Shown in pieces: positions 24,373-31,820 of a stretch of DNA of 64,000 nucleotides (its first letter is position 1; each line of letters begins with the position of its first letter). The position numbers and the translations under genes are program-made. The notes beneath the pieces were generated by a model. The model had not been told where the DNA came from. It searched no databases and saw nothing but the letters and a program-made list of their open reading frames with translations. This stretch comes from Luteimonas abyssi (GTDB lineage Bacteria; Pseudomonadota; Gammaproteobacteria; Xanthomonadales; Xanthomonadaceae): the NCBI RefSeq assembly GCF_001482195.1, contig NZ_KQ759763.1, positions 978,510 through 1,042,509 of the forward strand. The letters run 5' to 3'.

Positions 24373-26007
24373 TTGCAACGACGCGACTTCCTGGCCCTCG
24401 GTGGCCTCGGTCTGGGCGGCCTGGTGCTGCCATCGGTCTTCGGGCGCGCCATCGCCGCCGAAGAACTGCTCACCACGATTGATGTCGTCACCAAGAAGCG
24501 CCTGGCCGATGCCGCGCTGCAGGCGGCGACCGGTGCCGGTGCCAGTTACTGCGACGTGCGCATCGGCCGTTATCTGCGGCAGTTCGTGATGACCCGCGAG
24601 GACAAGGTCCAGAACGTGGTCAACACCGAATCGACCGGTGTGGGCGTGCGGGTGATCGTCGACGGTGCCTGGGGCTTCGCCGCCACCAACACGCTCAGCG
24701 ACGACAGCGTGGCGGCGGCTGCGCGTCAGGCCGCCGCCATCGCGCGGGCCAATGCGAAGATCCAGACCGAGCCGGTGCAACTGGCCGCCGCGCCGGGCGT
24801 GGGCGAGGTGTCGTGGCGCACGCCGATCCGCAAGAACGGCATGGAAGTGCCGATCAAGGAGAAGGTGGACCTGCTGCTGGGCGTGAACGCCGCGGCGATG
24901 GGGGCAGGCGCGAGCTTCGTCAATTCCACGCTGTTCCTGGTCAACGAGCAGAAGTATTTCGCGTCCACCGACGGATCCTACATCGACCAGGACGTGCACC
25001 GGATCTGGACGCCGATGACGGTGACCGCGATCGACCAGGACAGCGGCAAGTTCCGCACCCGTGCCGGCCTGTCCGCACCGATGGGCATGGGCTACGAGTA
25101 CCTCGACCGCGATGCCGGGCAGAAGTTCGTCTCGCCCAACGGCGTGGTCAACTACGGCCTGTCCTACGACATGCGCGAGGACGCCATCGCCGCGGCGCGC
25201 CAGGCGCAGGAGAAGCTGCGCGCGCCGTCGGTGACGCCGGGCCGCTACGACCTCGTGCTGGACCCGTCCAACCTGTGGCTGACCATCCACGAGAACGTCG
25301 GCCATCCGCTCGAGCTCGACCGCGTGCTCGGTTACGAGGCCAACTACGCCGGCACCAGCTTCGCCAACCTCGACCGTCGCAACGAGCGCTTCCAGTACGG
25401 CAGCGACATCGTCACCCTGTTCGCCGACAAGACCCAGACCGGCAGCCTCGGCGCGGTGGGCTACGACGACGAGGGTGTGGCGACCAAGCGCTGGGATCTC
25501 GTCAGCGACGGCCGGCTGGTCGACTTCCAGACCATCCGCGACCAGGCCCACATCCTCGGCAAGACCGAGTCCGACGGCTGCTGCTATGCCGACTCGTGGT
25601 CGAGCGTGCAGTTCCAGCGCATGCCCAACGTGTCGCTGGCGCCGGGCCGCACGCCGCTGTCGGTGGCCGACATGATCAAGGACGTCGAGAACGGCATCTA
25701 CATCATCGGCGACGGTTCGTTCTCCATCGACCAGCAGCGCTACAACGCGCAGTTCGGCGGCCAGCTGTTCTACGAGATCAAGAACGGCGAGATCACCGGC
25801 ATGGTCGAGGACGTGGCCTACCAGATCCGCACGCCGGAATTCTGGGGCGGTTGCGTGGCGATCTGCGACGAGAGCGACTACCGCCTGGGCGGCTCGTTCT
25901 TCGACGGCAAGGGCCAGCCGAGCCAGGTCTCGGCGGTCTCGCACGGCTCGTCCACGACGCGCTTCAACGACATCAACATCATCAACACCGCCCGCTCGCT
26001 CGGCTGA
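24373..26007 (+). CDS. Tat-exported TldD-family metalloprotease subunit, copy 2
   Basis: This 544-residue protein is closely similar along its length to the TldD at 20711, with the same twin-arginine signal (QRRDFLALGGLGLGGLVLP), HENVGH zinc helix at residues 306-311, ILGKTESDGCCYADSW and C-terminal SHGSSTTRFNDINIINTAR. The start is a TTG behind GGGGAGAG, chosen because it puts the RRDF motif at the same place as in copy 1; an ATG at 24319 would add 18 residues before the signal. The TldE gene follows after 18 bases, so this is the probable partner of TldE in a periplasmic heterodimer. Confidence 0.92.
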   Translation: MQRRDFLALGGLGLGGLVLPSVFGRAIAAEELLTTIDVVTKKRLADAALQAATGAGASYCDVRIGRYLRQFVMTREDKVQNVVNTESTGVGVRVIVDGAWGFAATNTLSDDSVAAAARQAAAIARANAKIQTEPVQLAAAPGVGEVSWRTPIRKNGMEVPIKEKVDLLLGVNAAAMGAGASFVNSTLFLVNEQKYFASTDGSYIDQDVHRIWTPMTVTAIDQDSGKFRTRAGLSAPMGMGYEYLDRDAGQKFVSPNGVVNYGLSYDMREDAIAAARQAQEKLRAPSVTPGRYDLVLDPSNLWLTIHENVGHPLELDRVLGYEANYAGTSFANLDRRNERFQYGSDIVTLFADKTQTGSLGAVGYDDEGVATKRWDLVSDGRLVDFQTIRDQAHILGKTESDGCCYADSWSSVQFQRMPNVSLAPGRTPLSVADMIKDVENGIYIIGDGSFSIDQQRYNAQFGGQLFYEIKNGEITGMVEDVAYQIRTPEFWGGCVAICDESDYRLGGSFFDGKGQPSQVSAVSHGSSTTRFNDINIINTARSLG

Positions 26008-26025
26008 TCAGGAGACCCGCAGGAC

Positions 26026-27360
26026 ATGACCATCTATACCGAAGAGCAGGCGCGCACCCTCCTGGAGAAGGTCGTCGCGCTGTCGACCGCCGACGAGTGC
26101 ACCGCCACGTTGAACGGCTCGCAGGACGGCAACATCCGCTTCGCGCTCAACAACGTCTCCACCAGCGGCCTGGTGAGCAACGTGGAACTGGGCGTGCAGG
26201 TGGCGTTCGGCAAGCGCGTGGGCACGGCGACCGTCAACGAGTTCGACGACGCCTCGTTGGAGCGCGTGGTGCGGCGTGCGGAGGATCTCGCGCGTCTGGC
26301 GCCGGAAAACCCCGAGTTCATGCCGGCCATCGAGAAGCAGACCTACCGGCCGAGCCCGACCTTCAGCGAATCCACCGCGGCAATCACCCCGGAGTTCCGT
26401 GCCCAGGTGGCGGCCGATTCGATCCTGCCGTGTCGCAGCGAGAACCTGGTCGCCGCGGGCTTCCTGCTCGACGGCCAGAACTTCACCGCGTTCGCCAATT
26501 CCAATGGCAACTTCGGCTACCAGCAGGGCACCAACTTCAACTACACCTGCACCGTGCGCACCGCCGACGGCCAGGGCTCGGGCTGGGTGGGGCGCAGCGT
26601 CAAGGACGCCAGCGACTTCCAGGCCGAGCGCGACATCCGCGTGGCGATGCGCAAGGCCAGCGAGTCGGCGGAAGCGCGCGCGCTGGAGCCGGGCAAGTAC
26701 ACCGTGATCCTGGAGCCGCACGCGGTGGCCGGGCTGGTGTCGTTCATGATGCGCTTCTTCGACGCGCGCATGGCCGACGAGGGCCGCAGCTTCCTGTCCA
26801 AGCGCGGCGGCGGCAACAAGCTCGGCGAGCAGGTCTACGACCCGCGGGTGAACATCTCCGCCGATCCCTGGCATCCGGACGCGCCGGTGATGCCGTGGGA
26901 CGACGAGGGCCTGCCGCGCGAGGCGATGCCGATCATCCAGGACGGCAAGATCGCCAACCTCAACTATTCGCGTTACTGGGCCCAGCAGCAGGGCCGGCGC
27001 GCGACCGGCCGTCCGGGCAACCTGATCATGGCCGGCGGCGATGCCTCCACGGCGGATCTCGTGGCCGGCACCGAGCGCGGCATCCTGGTCACCCGTACCT
27101 GGTACATCCGCATGGTCGATCCGCAGACGGTGCTGCTGACCGGCCTGACCCGCGACGGTACCTTCTACATCGAGAACGGTCGCATCGCGCATCCGGTGAA
27201 GAATTTCCGCTTCAACGAATCGCCGGTGATCATGCTCAACAACATCGACGAGCTGGGCCGGCCGATTCGCGTGGCCGGCGACGAGTCGAGTTTCGTGATG
27301 ATGCTGCCGCCGATGCGGTTGCGGGATTTCACGTTCACCTCGCTGTCCGACGCGGTGTGA
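26026..27360 (+). CDS. TldE/PmbA-family protein
   Basis: This 444-residue non-catalytic partner of TldD belongs to the PmbA/TldE fold: N-terminal LLEKVVALSTADECTATL, ANSNGNFGYQQGTNFNY, EPHAVAGLVSFMMRFFDAR where TldD has its zinc helix (no HExxxH here), SKRGGGNKLGEQV and a C-terminal NFRFNESPVIMLNNID. TldE normally completes the active heterodimer. The protein starts directly with MTIYTEEQ and shows no signal peptide, while both TldD copies have Tat signals. It may therefore travel to the periplasm bound to folded TldD, or stay in the cytosol. GGAG lies upstream of the ATG. Confidence 0.92.
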   Translation: MTIYTEEQARTLLEKVVALSTADECTATLNGSQDGNIRFALNNVSTSGLVSNVELGVQVAFGKRVGTATVNEFDDASLERVVRRAEDLARLAPENPEFMPAIEKQTYRPSPTFSESTAAITPEFRAQVAADSILPCRSENLVAAGFLLDGQNFTAFANSNGNFGYQQGTNFNYTCTVRTADGQGSGWVGRSVKDASDFQAERDIRVAMRKASESAEARALEPGKYTVILEPHAVAGLVSFMMRFFDARMADEGRSFLSKRGGGNKLGEQVYDPRVNISADPWHPDAPVMPWDDEGLPREAMPIIQDGKIANLNYSRYWAQQQGRRATGRPGNLIMAGGDASTADLVAGTERGILVTRTWYIRMVDPQTVLLTGLTRDGTFYIENGRIAHPVKNFRFNESPVIMLNNIDELGRPIRVAGDESSFVMMLPPMRLRDFTFTSLSDAV

Positions 27361-27365
27361 GGGCT

Positions 27366-27418
27366 GGGGCTGCCCTCATCCGCCCTTCGGGCACCTTCTC
27401 CCGCAGGCGGGAGAAGGG
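27366..27418 (+). repeat. REP-like palindromic repeat, copy 1
   Basis: A 53-base unit beginning GGGGCTGCCCTCATCCGCC and ending in the hairpin CTTCTCCCGCAGGCGGGAGAAG (arms CTTCTCCCGC/GGCGGGAGAAG). It is identical base for base to copy 2 twenty bases further on. Such CTTCTCCC-GGGAGAAG elements are common interspersed repeats in Xanthomonadaceae genomes. It starts six bases after the TldE stop and may act as a transcript-end or mRNA-stabilising structure. Confidence 0.8.
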
Positions 27419-27437
27419 AACGGGCCACGGCATGTTG

Positions 27438-27490
27438 GGGGCTGCCCTCATCCGCCCTTCGGGCACCTTCTCCCGCAGGCGGGAGAAGGG
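27438..27490 (+). repeat. REP-like palindromic repeat, copy 2
   Basis: An exact direct copy of the 53-base unit at 27366-27418, separated from it by 19 bases (GAACGGGCCACGGCATGTT with flanks). Exact identity points to recent duplication or gene conversion. Confidence 0.8.
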
Positions 27491-27514
27491 GCAAGGTTGC
27501 GGCCGGGCGTGCGG

Positions 27515-27562
27515 CCCTTCTCCCGTTCACGGGAGAAGGTGCCCCGAAGGGGCGGATGAGGG
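27515..27562 (-). repeat. REP-like palindromic repeat, copy 3 (inverted)
   Basis: An inverted, slightly diverged copy of the same unit: hairpin arms CCCTTCTCCCG and CGGGAGAAGG around TTCA, then GTGCCCCGAAGGGGCGGATGA matching the reverse complement of the unit's start. With copies 1 and 2 it can form a very long hairpin between the TldE and DUF4159 genes. Confidence 0.75.
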
Positions 27563-27601
27563 CGCTCTTCGCGCGTCCGCATCGCCTCACCTCATCGCCC
27601 C

Positions 27602-28303
27602 ATGAACCGCGCCCAGTTCCTGCGCGCGCTGCTCGGCGCGGCCGCCGCGCTGGCATTGCCGGCCGCGGCCCGTGCCCAGTCCGGTAACTACGACTTCCGC
27701 TTCACCCGCCTGCGCTACCAGTCCGGCAACTGGGACGTCGATGCGCGCATGCCGTCCAACGTCATCACCTCGCTGATCGACTACACCAGCCTGCGCGTGG
27801 ATCCCGAAGAGCACGTCGTGGACCTGGCCGATCCGGAGATGCTGTCGGCGCCGTTCTGCTACATGGCCGGGCACAAGCTGGTCGAATTCGATCCCGCCGA
27901 GCGGCGCAACTTCGAGCGCTACGTGCGCAACGGCGGCTTCGTCTTCGCCGACGACTGCAACCACGATATCGACGGCCTGTTCGCGCGGTCCTTCGAAGCG
28001 CAGTTGGCCGACATCTTCGGCGACGCCGCGCTGCGCAAGCTGCCCAACGACCACGCGATCTACAACAGCTTCTTCCGCTTTCCAGACGGGCCGCCGACCA
28101 CGAGCTTCGAGCTCAACGGCTGGGGCGACGATCTCGTGCACGATTACCTCAAGGGCATCGAGATCGACGGCCGTCTGGGCGTGCTCTACAGCAACAAGGA
28201 CTACGGGTGCGAGTGGGACTACGACTGGCGTAACAAGCGCTTCCTGGCCGAGGACAACACCAAGTTCGCGGTCAACATCGTCGTGTACGCGCTGACCGCA
28301 TGA
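27602..28303 (+). CDS. DUF4159 secreted protein
   Basis: This 233-residue protein has a signal peptide (FLRALLGAAAALALPAAARA) and the DUF4159 domain: FRFTRLRYQSGNWDVDAR, LIDYTSLRVDPEEHVVDLAD, APFCYMAGHKLVEFD, FERYVRNGGFVFADDCNHD and a C-terminal KFAVNIVVYALT. The fold is thought to resemble a glutamine-amidotransferase-like Rossmann domain; no reaction is known. DUF4159 genes often sit beside MoxR, DUF58 and BatA-like genes, as here, so it is probably the secreted part of that module. No strong ribosome site is seen. Confidence 0.87.
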   Translation: MNRAQFLRALLGAAAALALPAAARAQSGNYDFRFTRLRYQSGNWDVDARMPSNVITSLIDYTSLRVDPEEHVVDLADPEMLSAPFCYMAGHKLVEFDPAERRNFERYVRNGGFVFADDCNHDIDGLFARSFEAQLADIFGDAALRKLPNDHAIYNSFFRFPDGPPTTSFELNGWGDDLVHDYLKGIEIDGRLGVLYSNKDYGCEWDYDWRNKRFLAEDNTKFAVNIVVYALTA

Positions 28304-28413
28304 GCCCGACCCTGCAGGCCCCACCCCCGTCGCGGCCGTGCCCTGGGCATCGGTTGCCTTCCGTCCGCCTCTGACGCCGGCGCCACGTTCTTCACTCTCC
28401 ACGGAATTCCGCC

Positions 28414-29427
28414 ATGACCGCCACCCCCACCGAAGCCGATCTCGAGGCCCATCGCGCGCGCCTGGATGCACTGCGTGCGGCGATCGGGCAGGCCATCGTC
28501 GGCCAGACCGCGGTCGTCGAGCAATTGCTCACCGCGCTGCTGGCCGGCGGCCACGCGCTGCTGGAGGGCGCGCCCGGCCTGGGCAAGACACTGCTGGTCC
28601 GGACCCTCGGGCAGGCGCTCTCGCTCGATTTCCGGCGCGTCCAGTTCACACCCGATCTGATGCCCAGCGACCTGCTCGGCACCGAACTGCTGGAGGAGGA
28701 TCACGGCACCGGCCACCGCGCGTTCCGGTTCCAGCGCGGCCCGGTGTTCACCCACTTGCTGCTGGCCGACGAACTCAACCGCACCCCGCCCAAGACCCAG
28801 GCCGCGCTGCTCGAAGCGATGGCCGAGCACACCGTGAGCTATGCCGGCACCACCTACGCGCTGCCGGCGCCGTTCTTCGTCCTGGCCACGCAGAACCCGA
28901 TCGAACAGGCCGGCACCTATCCGCTGCCGGAGGCGCAGCTCGACCGGTTCCTGCTGCACATCGCGCTCGACTACCCGGACGAAGGCGAAGAGCGCGACAT
29001 CCTCGCCCAGACCACCGGCACGCGCAGGCCGGAGATCCCGCAGGTGATGGGTGCCGAGGACGTGCTCGCGTTGCAGGCCTTGGTGCGCGACGTCCACATC
29101 GGCGACGACCTGCTGACCTGGATCGCGCGGCTGGTGCGCGCGAGCCGGCCGGGCGACGCGGCACCGGAGGTCGTGCGCGAGTACGTGCGGTGGGGCGCAG
29201 GGCCGCGTGCCGGCCAGTCGCTGGTGCTGGCGGCGAAGGCGAGGGCGCTGCTGCACGGGCGTCTGGCGGCCACGCGCGAGGATGTCGCGGCATTGGCCGC
29301 GCCGGTCATGCGTCATCGTCTGCTGCTGTCGTTCGCGGCCGAGGCCGAGCGCAAGCGGCCGGACGACGTGGTGGCGGCGCTGCTGCAGGCGGTGCCGTTC
29401 GACGCCGTGCGGCCTGCCGCACGCTGA
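28414..29427 (+). CDS. MoxR-family AAA+ ATPase
   Basis: This 337-residue AAA+ ATPase is of the MoxR type. It has QAIVGQTAVVEQLLTALLAG, Walker A EGAPGLGKTLL near residue 52, FTPDLMPSDLLGTEL, Walker B LLLADELNRTPPKTQAALLE near 115, sensor VLATQNPIEQAGTYPLPEAQ and a C-terminal helical lid. MoxR ATPases act as chaperones that remodel or load metal centres onto partner complexes, usually together with VWA-domain proteins. The next gene encodes such a partner (DUF58). It lies 110 bases after the DUF4159 gene. Confidence 0.95.
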   Translation: MTATPTEADLEAHRARLDALRAAIGQAIVGQTAVVEQLLTALLAGGHALLEGAPGLGKTLLVRTLGQALSLDFRRVQFTPDLMPSDLLGTELLEEDHGTGHRAFRFQRGPVFTHLLLADELNRTPPKTQAALLEAMAEHTVSYAGTTYALPAPFFVLATQNPIEQAGTYPLPEAQLDRFLLHIALDYPDEGEERDILAQTTGTRRPEIPQVMGAEDVLALQALVRDVHIGDDLLTWIARLVRASRPGDAAPEVVREYVRWGAGPRAGQSLVLAAKARALLHGRLAATREDVAALAAPVMRHRLLLSFAAEAERKRPDDVVAALLQAVPFDAVRPAAR

Positions 29428-29442
29428 TCCGCGCGTGATGTC

Positions 29443-30321
29443 GTGATCGCCCTCGATCCTGCCCTGCGCGCCCGCCTGCGCGGCCTGCGGATCACGCCGC
29501 AGCGTGCGTTCGCACGCGCGGGCATGGGCCAGCATCGCGGGCGCGAGCGGGGCACGGGGCTGGAGTTCTCGCAGTACCGGGCCTACGAGCCCGGCGACGC
29601 GCCGAAGGCGATCGACTGGAAGCTCTACGCGCGCAGCGATCGCCTGTTCGTGCGCGAGGCCGAGCGCGAGAGCCCGCTGACGGTGTGGGTGCTGATCGAT
29701 ACCAGCGCCTCGATGGGCCAGGCCGACGAGGAACGTCCTGCGTTCGCGCGCCTGGATGCGGCTCGCCAGCTCGCATTGGCGGTCTGCGAGCTGGCGATCG
29801 GGCAGGGCGACCGGGTCGGGTTGCTGTGCGTCGGGCGGGACCGCATCGACGGCGCGCCGGCGGGCGCCGGCCCGCGACAGCGTGATCGTGTGCGATTGAT
29901 GCTCGATGGCCTGCAGGCGGGAGGCGGCTGGCCGGACGCCGCACGCCTGTCGCAGGTCTGGGAGCGGATCGCTGCCGACGATCTGGTGCTCGTGCTCGGC
30001 GACCTGTTCGAGCCGGCGAGCGTGGCCCTGGCCGAACGATTGGCCGCGGCGCGCCGCGAGGTGCTGGCGATCCAGCTGTTGACGGTCGGCGAGCGCGATT
30101 TTCCCTATCGCGACGGGCGACGTTTCGTCGAGCCCGAGACGGGCGAGGCCGTGCCCGGCGACGGCGCGGCCTTGCGCGAGGACTTCCTCGCCCGGTTCGG
30201 TGCGGCGCAGGGCGCGCTCGTCTCGCGTCTGGACGCGGCCGGGATCCGCTACGCATCCCACGTGCTCGATGCCCCGCTCGACACCCCGCTGCGGGCGCTG
30301 TTCGCGCAGGGGCGCGGCTGA
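29443..30321 (+). CDS. DUF58 protein with VWA-like domain
   Basis: This 292-residue protein carries the DUF58 signature EFSQYRAYEPGDAPKAIDWKLYARSD followed by a von Willebrand A-like fold whose metal site begins DTSASMG near residue 86. It is the standard partner of a MoxR ATPase. The start is GTG 29443, 15 bases after the MoxR stop, and the stop overlaps the next ATG by one base, so the three genes are surely co-translated. It lacks the N-terminal membrane helices seen in some DUF58 proteins and is probably cytosolic. Confidence 0.92.
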   Translation: MIALDPALRARLRGLRITPQRAFARAGMGQHRGRERGTGLEFSQYRAYEPGDAPKAIDWKLYARSDRLFVREAERESPLTVWVLIDTSASMGQADEERPAFARLDAARQLALAVCELAIGQGDRVGLLCVGRDRIDGAPAGAGPRQRDRVRLMLDGLQAGGGWPDAARLSQVWERIAADDLVLVLGDLFEPASVALAERLAAARREVLAIQLLTVGERDFPYRDGRRFVEPETGEAVPGDGAALREDFLARFGAAQGALVSRLDAAGIRYASHVLDAPLDTPLRALFAQGRG

Positions 30322-31820
30322 TGCCGACGTTCCTGTCGCCGATGGGATGGCTGGCGCTGGCGGCGTTGGCGATTCCGCTGCTGGTGCATCTGGCGCGGCG
30401 GCAGACGCTGGTGCCGACGCCGTTCGCGGCATTGCGCTGGTTGAGGCCGCGCGCGCGACCGCGGCGGCAGGTGCGCTGGGACGAATGGCTGCTTCTGCTT
30501 CTGCGGCTGTTGCTGCTGGCGCTGTTCGCGGCATGGCTGGCGCAGCCGGCGCTGCAGCGCGGGGCGCCGCCGGAACGGTGGGTGATGCTGGCACCGGGGA
30601 TCGATCCGCTGGCGCTGCCGGCGCCGGGCGACGGCGAGACGCGACGCTGGCTCGCACCCGGATGGCCGGTGGTCGATGCCAGTGCTGGTCCCAGCGCCGG
30701 CGCTGCAGTGCCGCCGGGCACGGCGGGCGCCGAAGCCGGCGTCGGGACGCTGCTCAGACAGCTGGACATGACCCTGCCGGCCGGCGCATCGCTCGTGGTG
30801 CACGTGCCCGATCCGCTCGTCGGTGCCGATGCGCAGCGACCGCAACTGTCGCGCGAGGTCGAATGGCGGGTGATGCACCGGGTCATCGGTTCCGGCGACG
30901 ACGGCGGCCGTTCGAGCTTGGATGACGATGCGGCTGTCGATGCGGTGGCCGCAGGCGATCCCGGTATCGGCATCGGCGAGCGCGACGCTGCGCCGACACG
31001 GCCGCCGCCGCGGCTGGCGATCCGTCACGATGCCGCGCATGCGGGGGCGGTGCGATATCTGCGCGCTGCGGCGGAGGTCTGGCAGGCGGAGATCGCGGCG
31101 ACGATGTCCACCGGCGCGGACATGGCAGCGGCAACGGGCCGTCGGGGTACGCCGGCAAGGGACACCGCGACTCCGATGGCGAGTGCATCCGATGCGGCCA
31201 CCGCCAACGAGTCCGCCGACGGCGAGCGCGCCGGCAGCCAGCTTTCCGAAGGCGAGCGTTCCGACGGCGCCGCAGTCGAAATGGACATCGTGCAGATCGC
31301 CGATACCGGCGTGGACGTGGCCGGGGGTGCGGACGCCGTGCGCGACGCGATCGCCCCCGCGCTGCCGGCGACGACAACGCTCCTGGCCTGGCTGGTGGCC
31401 GGCCCGGTCCCGGACGCGGTCCGCGACTTCGTGGCAGACGGCGGCACGGCGTTGCTGGCCGCCGATGCGGACTGGCCGGGTCTGGTGGATGCGCCGCCCG
31501 TACGGGATCCCGTCGGCACCCTGCAGGCGACAGCGTTGCGCCACGGGCGAGGGCGGGTAGTCGGACTCGGCAACGCGTTCGATCCGGCCCTGTGGCCGGG
31601 CCTGGTCGAGGCCGATTTCCCCGATGTCCTGCGCCGTGCGGTCGATCCGCCGCCCGCACCGACGCGGGCGCCCGCGGCGGATTACGCACCCGTTGCCGGC
31701 GCTCCGGCCTGGCCGATCGGCTGGCGGGATCTGCGCCCGCCGCTGTGGTGGTTGATCCTGGGCCTGCTGCTGGCCGAACGCTGGTTGGCGACCTCGCGAC
31801 GCCGGAGCGCGTCGCCGTGA
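30321..31820 (+). CDS. BatA-like membrane protein
   Basis: This 499-residue protein opens with the BatA N-terminal signature: FLSPMGWLALAALAIPLLVHL, then RRQTLVPTPFAALRWL and a second helix LLLLLRLLLLALFAAWLAQPAL. The middle is a long Asp/Ala/Gly-rich extracytoplasmic region, and a membrane helix (LRPPLWWLILGLLLAERWL) closes it. No clear VWA metal site is seen between them, so it resembles the truncated BatA-type proteins of MoxR-DUF58-DUF4159 clusters. Probably an inner-membrane scaffold with its loop in the periplasm. It overlaps both neighbours. Confidence 0.82.
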   Translation: MPTFLSPMGWLALAALAIPLLVHLARRQTLVPTPFAALRWLRPRARPRRQVRWDEWLLLLLRLLLLALFAAWLAQPALQRGAPPERWVMLAPGIDPLALPAPGDGETRRWLAPGWPVVDASAGPSAGAAVPPGTAGAEAGVGTLLRQLDMTLPAGASLVVHVPDPLVGADAQRPQLSREVEWRVMHRVIGSGDDGGRSSLDDDAAVDAVAAGDPGIGIGERDAAPTRPPPRLAIRHDAAHAGAVRYLRAAAEVWQAEIAATMSTGADMAAATGRRGTPARDTATPMASASDAATANESADGERAGSQLSEGERSDGAAVEMDIVQIADTGVDVAGGADAVRDAIAPALPATTTLLAWLVAGPVPDAVRDFVADGGTALLAADADWPGLVDAPPVRDPVGTLQATALRHGRGRVVGLGNAFDPALWPGLVEADFPDVLRRAVDPPPAPTRAPAADYAPVAGAPAWPIGWRDLRPPLWWLILGLLLAERWLATSRRRSASP

